From the NCBI GenBank assembly GCA_016763395.1, contig JAESTW010000468.1, positions 1 to 6,422 on the forward strand: DNA of 6,422 nucleotides, written 5' to 3'. Both the position numbers and the translations under genes were made by a program. The notes under the pieces are model-generated. The model did no database searches and was not told the DNA's origin. It saw only the letters and a program-made list of their open reading frames with translations. The stretch is from Kofleriaceae bacterium. Its GTDB lineage: Bacteria; Myxococcota_A; Polyangia; Haliangiales; Haliangiaceae. Of the stretch, positions 1 through 6,422 are shown one piece after another (position 1 is the stretch's first letter; each line of letters begins with the position of its first letter).

Positions 1-2414
1 AGGGCAAGCACGCCGGACGCGTCAAAGAGCAGATGACCTTGATGGGCTTTTCTCTCGACTGGGAACGCGAGCGTTTTACCATGGACGAGGGTGCCTCGAA
101 GTCTGTCCGAGAGAATTTCGTACGTCTCTACGAAGACGGGCTTATCTACCGCGCCAACCGCCTGGTGAATTGGTGTTGCGATTGCCAAACCGCGGTCTCG
201 GACCTCGAAGTCAAGAACGCCGACGAGAAGGGGCACCTGTGGGAGCTCAAATACGAAGTTGCCGGTGAGCCCGGACGCTTCTTGACGGTTGCTACTACAC
301 GGCCAGAGACCATGCTCGGCGATACTGGCGTGGCAGTACACCCAGATGATGAGCGCTATAGCGACATCATTGGCAAGACACTGATTCTGCCTCTCTGCGA
401 TCGTGAGATTCCAGTGGTTGCCGATACCTTTGTCGACATGGAATTTGGCTCGGGGGCCGTCAAGGTCACTCCGGCCCACGATTTTAACGATTTTGACTGT
501 GGCAAGCGCTGCGGTTTGGAGACTCGCACCATCATCAATCGCGATGGTGAGATGTGTGGAGACATCCCCGAAAAATACCTAGGCCTGTCTATCAAGGATG
601 CCCGCAAGGCAGTCGTAGCCGACCTAGATGCCATCGGACAACTGGGAGAAACCCAAGACTACACCGTGCCGCGTGGCCGCTGCGAGCGTTCCGCGACCGT
701 TATCGAACCGATGCTGAGTGAGCAGTGGTGGGTCAACACAGAGCCCTTGGCAAAGAAGGCTATAGCCGCAGTAGAAGAGGGCCGGACAAAGTTTGTGCCC
801 GAGCTGTGGACCAAGACCTACATGCACTGGATGAAAAACATCAAACCCTGGTGTATTTCTCGTCAGCTTTGGTGGGGCCACCAGATTCCCGCTTGGTATT
901 GCGACTCCTGTGACGAAATTACCGTTGCACGCGAAACTCCCAGCGAGTGCAAGTGCGGCAGCAAAAGCCTGCGCCAAGACGAAGATGTGCTGGACACCTG
1001 GTTTAGCTCGGCGCTCTGGCCCTTCTCGACTTTGGGTTGGCCAGAAAAGACCCATGCGCTGCGGTCTTTTTATCCCAACGCCACCTTAGTAACTGCGCCG
1101 GACATCATTTTCTTTTGGGTCGCTCGAATGATGATGATGGGGCTGCACTTCATGGACGAGGTGCCCTTTGATACCGTCTTTTTGACACCCATTGTTACTG
1201 ACGAAGACGGCAACAAAATGTCCAAGACCAAGGGCAATGTGATCGATCCCTTGAATATCGTCAATGGCGCGACTTACGACGAGCTAGTGGCAGGTGCCAA
1301 AGGGCATAAGGGCACCTTGAAGTTCATCAAAAAGAATATGCCCAAGGGCGTGCCGGCAATGGGAGTCGACGCTCTGCGTTTCTCGCTTGCCGCGATGACC
1401 ATGCCCGGACGAAATATTCGTATTTCGATGGACAGGGTTGAGGGCTACCGAAACTTCATCAACAAACTGTGGAATGCCTCGCGTTTCTCGCTGATGAACC
1501 TAGAGGGCTTTGATCCGGACAAGTTTGCGCCGGTCTTGGCCGAGGGCAACTCGTTGGAAGAAAGTGGCTACAAACTCGATTTGCCCCAGCGCTGGATTTT
1601 GTCCAAGCTACAGCGGGTTATCGGCGAAGTTGACGAGGCGCTGTGCGAATTCCGATTTAGTGAAGCGGCCAACGCCATGTATCACTTCGTTTGGGGCGAT
1701 TTGTGTGACTGGTACATCGAGATGTCCAAGCCTTCGTTCCGCGGGGAAGAAGAGCGGCGCTTTATTGCCCAGGGAGTGTTAGTCACGGTTCTTGAGACTG
1801 CTCTCAGACTCTTGCATCCAGTGATTCCATTCGTGACTGAAGAGATTTGGGAGAAGCTTCCCAAGCCCGCTCACTTTGGGGATTCTCTTATGGTCACGGT
1901 ATATCCGACTGTGAATCCAAAGCTCATCGACGAAGATGCGGAGCGAGACATGCAACTTGTGCACGATGTTATCGGCGCTGCGAGGACCTTGCGCTCGACT
2001 TACAATGTGCCGCCAGCGCAGAAAATCGCTATCGAGATCCGGGCACCTGAGGCAAAACGCCGAGCGGTATTGGTGGAGTGGCAAGGCATCATACAAACTG
2101 TCGGACGGCTAGAAGTAACGATTTGTGAGTCTGGAGAGCCCATTCCCCAGTCTGCCAATGCAATCATCGGTGGCGACATCGAAGTAATCGTCGCTCTCGC
2201 CGGACTCGTCGACCTCGATGCCGAGCGTGCTCGAATCAACAAAGAGATTGCCAGGGCAACGAAAGAAATCTCGGGCATCGAGAGGAAACTCTCTAACGAG
2301 AAATTCTTAGCTCGGGCACCGGACGCAGTTGTCGAAGAACAGCGCCGGCGCTTGGTCGAAGAAACGCAGCGCAAAGAGCTCTTGGGACAAGCCCTAGAGC
2401 AGTTGGGACAGTAG
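1..2414 (+). CDS. valS: Valyl-tRNA synthetase (ValRS), 5' end cut off by the window
   Basis: Cytoplasmic class Ia aminoacyl-tRNA synthetase that charges tRNA-Val with valine and hydrolyses mischarged Thr-tRNA. The frame is open from base 3, so the ATG at 33 is internal. About 803 codons are visible; family members have roughly 880-950, so the N-terminus with the HIGH motif is missing. Seen in order: TTRPETMLGDT of the CP1 editing domain (294-326); RQLWWGHQIPAWYC followed by paired cysteines of a zinc-ribbon-like insert (about 864-960); DVLDTWFSSALWP (about 984-1022); the catalytic KMSKTKGNVIDP loop, a KMSKS variant (from 1215); DALRFSLAAM; a helical anticodon-binding domain (about 1575-1950); and the charged C-terminal coiled coil typical of ValRS (about 2208-2411). 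It ends in TAG, three bases before the next gene. No truncation or missing motif is seen in the visible part. Confidence 0.97.
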   Translation, partial: GKHAGRVKEQMTLMGFSLDWERERFTMDEGASKSVRENFVRLYEDGLIYRANRLVNWCCDCQTAVSDLEVKNADEKGHLWELKYEVAGEPGRFLTVATTRPETMLGDTGVAVHPDDERYSDIIGKTLILPLCDREIPVVADTFVDMEFGSGAVKVTPAHDFNDFDCGKRCGLETRTIINRDGEMCGDIPEKYLGLSIKDARKAVVADLDAIGQLGETQDYTVPRGRCERSATVIEPMLSEQWWVNTEPLAKKAIAAVEEGRTKFVPELWTKTYMHWMKNIKPWCISRQLWWGHQIPAWYCDSCDEITVARETPSECKCGSKSLRQDEDVLDTWFSSALWPFSTLGWPEKTHALRSFYPNATLVTAPDIIFFWVARMMMMGLHFMDEVPFDTVFLTPIVTDEDGNKMSKTKGNVIDPLNIVNGATYDELVAGAKGHKGTLKFIKKNMPKGVPAMGVDALRFSLAAMTMPGRNIRISMDRVEGYRNFINKLWNASRFSLMNLEGFDPDKFAPVLAEGNSLEESGYKLDLPQRWILSKLQRVIGEVDEALCEFRFSEAANAMYHFVWGDLCDWYIEMSKPSFRGEEERRFIAQGVLVTVLETALRLLHPVIPFVTEEIWEKLPKPAHFGDSLMVTVYPTVNPKLIDEDAERDMQLVHDVIGAARTLRSTYNVPPAQKIAIEIRAPEAKRRAVLVEWQGIIQTVGRLEVTICESGEPIPQSANAIIGGDIEVIVALAGLVDLDAERARINKEIARATKEISGIERKLSNEKFLARAPDAVVEEQRRRLVEETQRKELLGQALEQLGQ

Positions 2415-2417
2415 AGT

Positions 2418-2984
2418 ATGCAGCTCAAAAAAGAAGAGAGTGTTCTTCTCATCGTCGATATCCAGGAGAAACTGGCTGCGGCGATGCCTGAGAAGATCAT
2501 GAAAAAGACCATCAAGAATTGCCAAATTCTGCTTGAGGCAGCCCGGCGTATGGGCATACCCGTGGTCGTTAGTGAGCAGTAGCCCAAAGGGCTGGGCGAA
2601 ACGATTCCCGAACTGTCCGAGTCGATCAGTCAAATCGACGATCTCAGCCGCTTTGAAAAATTGGATTTCTCAGTATGTGCAGCGGACGGTTTTGGTGAGA
2701 TCGCCAGCCGGCATAAGGAGGCTGGGCGCAGCTCGTGGATCGTAGTCGGAATGGAGACTCACATTTGCGTCTATCAATCGGCACGTGCACTCATTGAAGC
2801 AGGCGATCAGGTGTATCTGCCCGTGGATGCGCTTGTTTCTCGGCGTACACACAATTATCAGGTAGGCCTGGGGTTGTCCGAACGGTGCGGCGCGTTTATC
2901 AGTTCTACAGAGACCGTCGTCATGGACCTTCTGGGCCGAGCGCAAGGCGATGATTTTAAAGCGATCTCGAAGCTGATTCGCTAG
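2418..2984 (+). pseudogene. Isochorismatase-family cysteine hydrolase interrupted by an in-frame amber codon
   Basis: Cysteine hydrolase-like protein of the isochorismatase/nicotinamidase fold, closest in style to the YcaC/ISOC-type group; the substrate cannot be told. From the ATG at 2418, three bases after valS, the frame gives 188 codons plus a TAG stop, a normal family length. The expected catalytic triad is present: Asp14 in LLIVDIQEKL, Lys81 in FEKLDFS, and Cys117 in VVGMETHICVYQSA. Codon 55 (2580-2582) is TAG in the context SEQ-stop-PKGLG, where relatives read EQYPKGLG, so one base change from TAT or TAC explains it. Similarity continues in frame to the end without a frameshift. Termination there leaves 54 residues with only Asp14. 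Restarts at TTG 2661 or ATG 2751 would lack Asp14 and Lys81, so neither fragment should be active. A recent nonsense mutation or sequence error is likeliest; amber suppression is less likely, since valS and this gene both end in TAG. Confidence 0.85.
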
Positions 2985-3013
2985 ACCCTTCTCCCGGGCA
3001 GTTGGGGGCAGTC

Positions 3014-3565
3014 TTAGGAGTCGTCTCCGCTGCGTCCGACAAGCTTAATGTCCAGTGTGTCGCTGTCCGGTGCAATCAGCATTGTCCGATTCGCATTGGA
3101 GCGGAAGTCTCGATCGTGATCGTATAGATCGTCAACACGGGTAACGATGCCCTGAACTTCTATAATGTCGCCTGCGCTGATAGTAAGCTCTTGCGCGCGC
3201 TGGCGGTAAATCCCCATGTCGATACTCTTGGGGTGAACGTGGCTACTGCGATCGACTCGAACTCGCTGTGGCGAGACAATCAAACGGTCGTTATTGTCGT
3301 CCTGCAAATAGAATTCGACGATGGCTTCGTCCGAGCGGACCATAGACCAGTGGCCCTCGCTTCCCAGTCCGGCAACGTGAGTGTTTCTCCATTGATCGAC
3401 GGAGTAGCGGTAGTACACGCAGCGCTCGCCAGTGAGAGTGCTGTCGATAAAGTCACGGGGAACGACTTTGCCGCGAACCAGCGCACGTCGGCCAGGGACA
3501 AGATCGCATATCCGTTCACAGCGCGGGGGAAACAATGCAGCGAGTAAACTGGCTACTAGCCTCAT
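3014..3565 (-). CDS. Small GIDE/BAM-domain-like protein (183 aa)
   Basis: Probable bacterial relative of the GIDE (BAM) domain found in MUL1-type E3 ligases and in scattered bacterial proteins of unknown function. The GIDE-like pattern is: N-terminal VPGRRALVRGKVVP (residues 23-36), the core LTGERCVYYRYSVDQW (44-59), a strand pair VEFYLQDDNNDRLIVSP (83-99), then ELTISAGDIIEVQGIV (126-141) and RTMLIAP (160-166). There is no RING domain and no clear transmembrane helix; the short N-terminal stretch MRLVASLLAALFPP is hydrophobic and could touch a membrane. I chose the ATG at 3565, because it begins two bases after the phosphatase stop (TAACAATG); the open frame extends to 3691 but that extension overlaps the phosphatase gene and looks non-coding. 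No good ribosome-binding site is visible, so translation is probably coupled to the phosphatase. The domain call rests on remembered family pattern and is moderate; the gene call is firmer. Confidence 0.72.
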   Translation of the reverse strand: MRLVASLLAALFPPRCERICDLVPGRRALVRGKVVPRDFIDSTLTGERCVYYRYSVDQWRNTHVAGLGSEGHWSMVRSDEAIVEFYLQDDNNDRLIVSPQRVRVDRSSHVHPKSIDMGIYRQRAQELTISAGDIIEVQGIVTRVDDLYDHDRDFRSNANRTMLIAPDSDTLDIKLVGRSGDDS

Positions 3566-3567
3566 TG

Positions 3568-4869
3568 TTACTTGATGGTTGGGATTGTGTCGGCCGCATC
3601 CGTAGTGCTGGCCGCCAGACTCGCTCGAGCAGCGCTCAGCTCTGCGGTTGTATTGCGCAGACGTTCGGCTAAGACCTGAGTAAAGCTCCATAGGAGTTTT
3701 ACCGAGAGTTCGGGCTGCTTTTTGATAATTCGGAAAAACTCTTTTCGCCGAATGGCCAAGAGACGGCTCGGATCACTGGCAGTTGCCGAGAGCGAGCGCA
3801 CGGTCCGGTCTACTAGCGCCATCTCACCAAAGTGTTGTCCCTTTCCGAGGATTGCAACCTCCACATCTTGCTGGTGCAGGCTGATTTTTCCGCTGAGCAC
3901 GACGAACATGGCATCGCCCTCATCGCCTTGGTTGATGATCGATTGGCCCGCTGAATACTCGTGGGTTTCGGTGATGTTCATCACCCCGACAAGCTCCCGA
4001 TAGGTCAAGTATCGGAATAGCTGCATGCCCTTGAGAACTTCGAGCTTGAGACTCAAATCCTGGCTGCGCGTATCCATCGGGTTGGTATCGTCGGCCAGAA
4101 CCCGGACGACAACATTGGTAATGTTGTCGTGACCACCACCGGCATTGCCAATGTCGATCAAAGCCTTGGGAACATCTTTTACTTCGCCGGCTTCGAGCAG
4201 ACCAGGGAGCTCTTCGTCTGTAAAGTACTCGTACATGCCGTCCGAGCACAGCAAGTAACTATCGCCAGGCAAGATGTCAAAATCAAATGTGTCTACTTCG
4301 ACTGAGGCGTAGACGCCAACTGCGCGAGTGACAGCGTTCTTAAATTTCTTGTAGGGAGAAGTGTCAAACTCTTCTTCGGTGACTTTGCCCCGCTTGATAA
4401 GCTCATTCATGAGCGAATGATCTTCGGTGAGCTGGTGACACTGCTCATGGCGAGTTAAGTAAATTCGCGAATCGCCGACATGGGAGATAAATCCCCGCAA
4501 GTTGTTGTCTTCGCCAGCGATGAGGAGAACCGAGGCCGTTGTGCCCATACCCCGTTTTTCAGGTTCTGCTTGGGCACGATTGTAAACCGTTGAGCATGCA
4601 TCGTGGATCGCATGTTCCAGGATTTGCAGGATTTCAACGGCATCGACTTCGTCGGAATCCTCTCGGAATCGTGCGATCATCTCACGGTTGGCGTGTACCG
4701 CATCTCGGATCTGATGCACTGTAATCGACGAGGCGACTTCGCCAGCTGCATGTCCGCCCATACCATCACAGACGACAAAGAGGCGAAGTTTCTTGTCAAT
4801 GAGGAAGTTATCCTCGTTGTGGTCCCGCTGCTTTCCAACGTCGGTAGCGGCTGCGAAGGTGAGCTCCAT
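3568..4869 (-). CDS. PP2C-family Ser/Thr protein phosphatase with C-terminal cyclic-nucleotide-binding domain (433 aa)
   Basis: Cytoplasmic metal-dependent phosphatase expected to remove phosphate from Ser/Thr of proteins, opposing Hanks-type kinases. PP2C domain, residues 1-258: RDHNED (15-20), VCDGMGGHAAGE (33-44) with metal ligand Asp35, GMGTTAS (107-113), HVGDSRIYL (130-138), LTEDHSL (147-153), LLCSDGM (206-212) with Asp210, and GGHDNITNVVV (245-255) with Asp248, so all core metal ligands are present. After a short linker, residues about 280-385 form a cNMP/Crp-like beta-barrel: INQGDEGDAMFVVLSG (312-327) and a phosphate-binding cassette FGEMALVDRTVRS (347-359) that keeps the Glu349 and Arg358 expected for nucleotide binding. 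Gly348-to-Arg358 spacing matches PKA. No helix-turn-helix follows; a helical tail (about 385-415) ends in an Ala/Ser/Thr-rich stretch. The chosen ATG has a close purine-rich GAGGG upstream. The GIDE-like gene follows after two bases. Ligand control of the phosphatase is inference. Confidence 0.93.
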   Translation of the reverse strand: MELTFAAATDVGKQRDHNEDNFLIDKKLRLFVVCDGMGGHAAGEVASSITVHQIRDAVHANREMIARFREDSDEVDAVEILQILEHAIHDACSTVYNRAQAEPEKRGMGTTASVLLIAGEDNNLRGFISHVGDSRIYLTRHEQCHQLTEDHSLMNELIKRGKVTEEEFDTSPYKKFKNAVTRAVGVYASVEVDTFDFDILPGDSYLLCSDGMYEYFTDEELPGLLEAGEVKDVPKALIDIGNAGGGHDNITNVVVRVLADDTNPMDTRSQDLSLKLEVLKGMQLFRYLTYRELVGVMNITETHEYSAGQSIINQGDEGDAMFVVLSGKISLHQQDVEVAILGKGQHFGEMALVDRTVRSLSATASDPSRLLAIRRKEFFRIIKKQPELSVKLLWSFTQVLAERLRNTTAELSAARASLAASTTDAADTIPTIK

Positions 4870-4890
4870 TGCCCTCTATGGGTAGCACAA

Positions 4891-4896
4891 ATCATA
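4891..4896 (-). promoter_or_regulatory. Possible -10 box upstream of the PP2C phosphatase gene
   Basis: The 56-base gap between the DsbA-like gene and the phosphatase gene holds TATGAT on the minus strand, one mismatch from the sigma-70 consensus TATAAT, about 21 bases before the phosphatase ATG. The best -35 candidate at about 18 bases spacing (GTGTCA) is poor. A match of this quality is common by chance, so the phosphatase may instead be transcribed from a promoter upstream of the DsbA-like gene. Confidence 0.2.
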
Positions 4897-4925
4897 CTCC
4901 GGTTGCCATTGAACTGACACCCGAG

Positions 4926-6293
4926 TTAGGGACTACTGAGCCAATTCAATACGCCTGGTTGATAGAGGGATTCGACAAGGTTGCGCAGATCGTTTGCGTA
5001 GAGTCGTCCAGAATAAAGCAGTCCGCCAATCGCCAACGCAGGGGTGTGACGAGCTCCTGAAGACCGTGCGAGTTGTAGCTCGGCCTGCAATCGGCTCTGT
5101 TGTCTGCCTGTGGTCAGACATTGTTCAAAGCGCTGTGCATCCAAGTTTAGTGTTGATGCGATCTCCAAGGCGTAGGTACGATCAAAGTTGACGCGAATTC
5201 GCTGCTCGTACACGGTGGTGATGTATTCCCAGTATGACTTCTGTTCATCGGCACAGAGCACCGCTTCGTACATTTCTGCGGCGTTTTCTTGTCCGGGTCT
5301 ATCGGGAAAGAAGAGAGGTAAGTATATAAGTTGAAAATCGTTGGGATAAAGGCGACCCAGATCATCCAAGTAGCCGAACATCGTGCGGCACATAGAGCTG
5401 CGCAAATGGCAGAGAAACACCGCTTTTATCGATGCATCGTCAGGCCCTTTGCGATGAGTTCCGCCCAGCAGTGCCTTCATTGCAACCGGTACTGGTCCGG
5501 TCGGCAATTCTTCGTCCGGTGCCAGATCGAGTGAGCCAACATGGCCACGCATTTTCCTGGACTGACTTTGAATCTTCTCTAGACTTATTCGCCGGAGTTC
5601 TTTTTGTAGGCCATTTTTTGGGACGCCTTTGGCCAAGAGCGCCATCGATTGTGCGTAGGCTTCGTCGTAGTTTTTTTCTAGGGCGCTCAGGTTACCCATG
5701 GCAATGGGGTGGCCGTTGATAACCAAACCGGGTAGCTGCCGTACGGCCATTCTGCGCCATCGATTGTGATTCCTGCTGAGCTTGTTTCGATGAAGACTGG
5801 CCTCCATTGCCGCTCGGACCCGGGTGTAGTCGACGCCTGCCTTTGCTGCTACATCGGCAAATTCTTTGCTCGCCGGTGGTCGTCCCCGGCCTTCGTAAAA
5901 CGCGTCCAGAAAGGGGAAAAATCGCCCCTGTGTCCACGCTTCCATGCCAAAGGATTGCGCCAAATTACTGCCAAATTCTCGTTTTTCGGTGAGCCGAAAG
6001 ATGACCTGCAATCTCGTGGGATGCCGCGCCGCCAACTCTCGTATTGTCTGCAGAGCACGGCCCGTACGGGGATTGTTGAGACTGATAAAAAACTCGATCG
6101 TGACCGGAGCGCTGGCCGGTCCGAGTGAGGGCTGCGAGGCGGTAGGGCGTGACTCAATAATTTGGAGATGCCCGCCGAAGCGCTGCTCGCTGGAAACCGT
6201 ATCGCCCGTCTCCTCTGGTGCAGCATTGGCCTCCTGGGACACAAGCGCAACGCTTAGGCTGCAAATACAAGCTGCAAGTTGCCACGATAGCAT
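4926..6293 (-). CDS. Exported protein with two degenerate DsbA/thioredoxin-like domains (455 aa from the chosen start)
   Basis: Predicted envelope protein, role unknown. From the ATG at 6293, residues 1-25 look like a Sec signal peptide: hydrophobic core LAACICSLSVALV, probable cleavage after ANA or ANAA. Domain 1 (about 57-215) starts LGPASAPVTIEFF as in DsbA-like proteins, but the CxxC site reads NPRT (74-77); the cis-proline equivalent is probably LPG, Pro188, before LVINGHPI. A charged helical linker (about 225-275) follows. Domain 2 (about 288-445) has FLCHLRSSMC, where the CxxC position reads SSMC with Cys302 kept and another cysteine at 295; Cys347 and Cys392 sit where some DsbA-like proteins carry extra cysteines, and the cis-proline is Pro418 in HTPALAIGG. 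Loss of CxxC argues against ordinary oxidoreductase activity. The start is unsure: the frame is open to the window edge, with ATGs at 6389 and 6416, and no strong ribosome-binding site decides among them; the signal peptide favours 6293 although its n-region lacks a basic residue. Confidence 0.82.
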   Translation of the reverse strand: MLSWQLAACICSLSVALVSQEANAAPEETGDTVSSEQRFGGHLQIIESRPTASQPSLGPASAPVTIEFFISLNNPRTGRALQTIRELAARHPTRLQVIFRLTEKREFGSNLAQSFGMEAWTQGRFFPFLDAFYEGRGRPPASKEFADVAAKAGVDYTRVRAAMEASLHRNKLSRNHNRWRRMAVRQLPGLVINGHPIAMGNLSALEKNYDEAYAQSMALLAKGVPKNGLQKELRRISLEKIQSQSRKMRGHVGSLDLAPDEELPTGPVPVAMKALLGGTHRKGPDDASIKAVFLCHLRSSMCRTMFGYLDDLGRLYPNDFQLIYLPLFFPDRPGQENAAEMYEAVLCADEQKSYWEYITTVYEQRIRVNFDRTYALEIASTLNLDAQRFEQCLTTGRQQSRLQAELQLARSSGARHTPALAIGGLLYSGRLYANDLRNLVESLYQPGVLNWLSSP

Positions 6294-6422
6294 GACGCGA
6301 GAATAGCTTGAGCCCCCGGCAGGAGCAATGCCGAAGCGATCCTTGCTCAACTTTGAGGTGCTTGCCCAGTCTTGGCTATTAAATCTCATCCCCGCCAGAG
6401 CATCATCGCCGCTCATTTCTGG

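Noticed and set aside
624..1055. 143-codon open frame on the minus strand inside valS
   Set aside because: It is fully antisense to conserved valS motifs and has no family features of its own.
2580..2582. Amber codon as evidence of an alternative genetic code or pyrrolysine insertion
   Set aside because: TAG also terminates valS and this same gene at the expected ends, and the position is tyrosine in relatives, so a point mutation or sequence error is a simpler explanation.
2000..2587. 195-codon open frame on the minus strand, antisense to the valS 3' end and the start of the hydrolase gene
   Set aside because: It lies opposite well-supported coding sequence, has a Ser/Arg/Ile-rich composition typical of an antisense shadow, and shows no recognisable domain.
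2985..3013. Weak hairpin (CTCCC with GGGGG) and a direct repeat of GGGCAGT (2996-3002 and 3006-3012) in the convergent junction
   Set aside because: The stem is only five pairs including a wobble and lacks a following T-run on either strand, so it is not a credible terminator; a 7-base repeat in GC-rich sequence can arise by chance.
3191..3547. 118-codon plus-strand open frame opposite the GIDE-like gene
   Set aside because: The minus-strand frame carries the domain pattern and the coupled start; the plus-strand frame shows no motif.
6264..6275. Lipobox-like LAAC near the start of the DsbA-like protein
   Set aside because: The cysteine comes only eight residues after the chosen methionine and before most of the hydrophobic core, so a lipoprotein signal is not supported; signal peptidase I cleavage after ANA/ANAA fits better.

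Overview
The window comes from a bacterial chromosome of moderate GC content. The valyl-tRNA synthetase sequence and the pairing of a PP2C phosphatase with a cyclic-nucleotide-binding domain look most like the deltaproteobacterial lineages (Myxococcota or Bradymonadota type). This placement is an impression from protein sequence style, not a phylogenetic result. No rRNA, tRNA, CRISPR array, insertion sequence or phage gene is visible, and the window is almost fully coding.

Layout. On the plus strand, positions 1-2414 hold the 3' four-fifths or more of valS; its start lies upstream of the window. Three bases later comes an isochorismatase-family hydrolase (2418-2984), broken by one in-frame amber codon at 2580-2582, where relatives of this family carry tyrosine. 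A 29-base convergent junction (2985-3013) separates these from the minus-strand genes.

Read in their own direction, the minus-strand genes are: (1) an exported protein with two thioredoxin/DsbA-like domains that have lost the normal CxxC motif (about 6293 to 4926, possibly starting further upstream); (2) after 56 bases, a PP2C-type Ser/Thr phosphatase fused to a C-terminal cyclic-nucleotide-binding domain (4869-3568); (3) after 2 bases, a small protein resembling the GIDE/BAM domain of MUL1-type proteins (3565-3014). The spacing suggests that the phosphatase and the GIDE-like gene are co-translated; the DsbA-like gene may share their transcript.

How the genes may work together. valS and the hydrolase are a housekeeping gene and a broken passenger. 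The minus-strand set could be a signalling cassette: a phosphatase gated by a nucleotide or another small ligand, a partner with a domain known mainly from membrane-associated eukaryotic proteins, and an envelope protein with a probably non-catalytic thioredoxin fold. The individual folds are read from sequence; the functional link is inference from gene order only.
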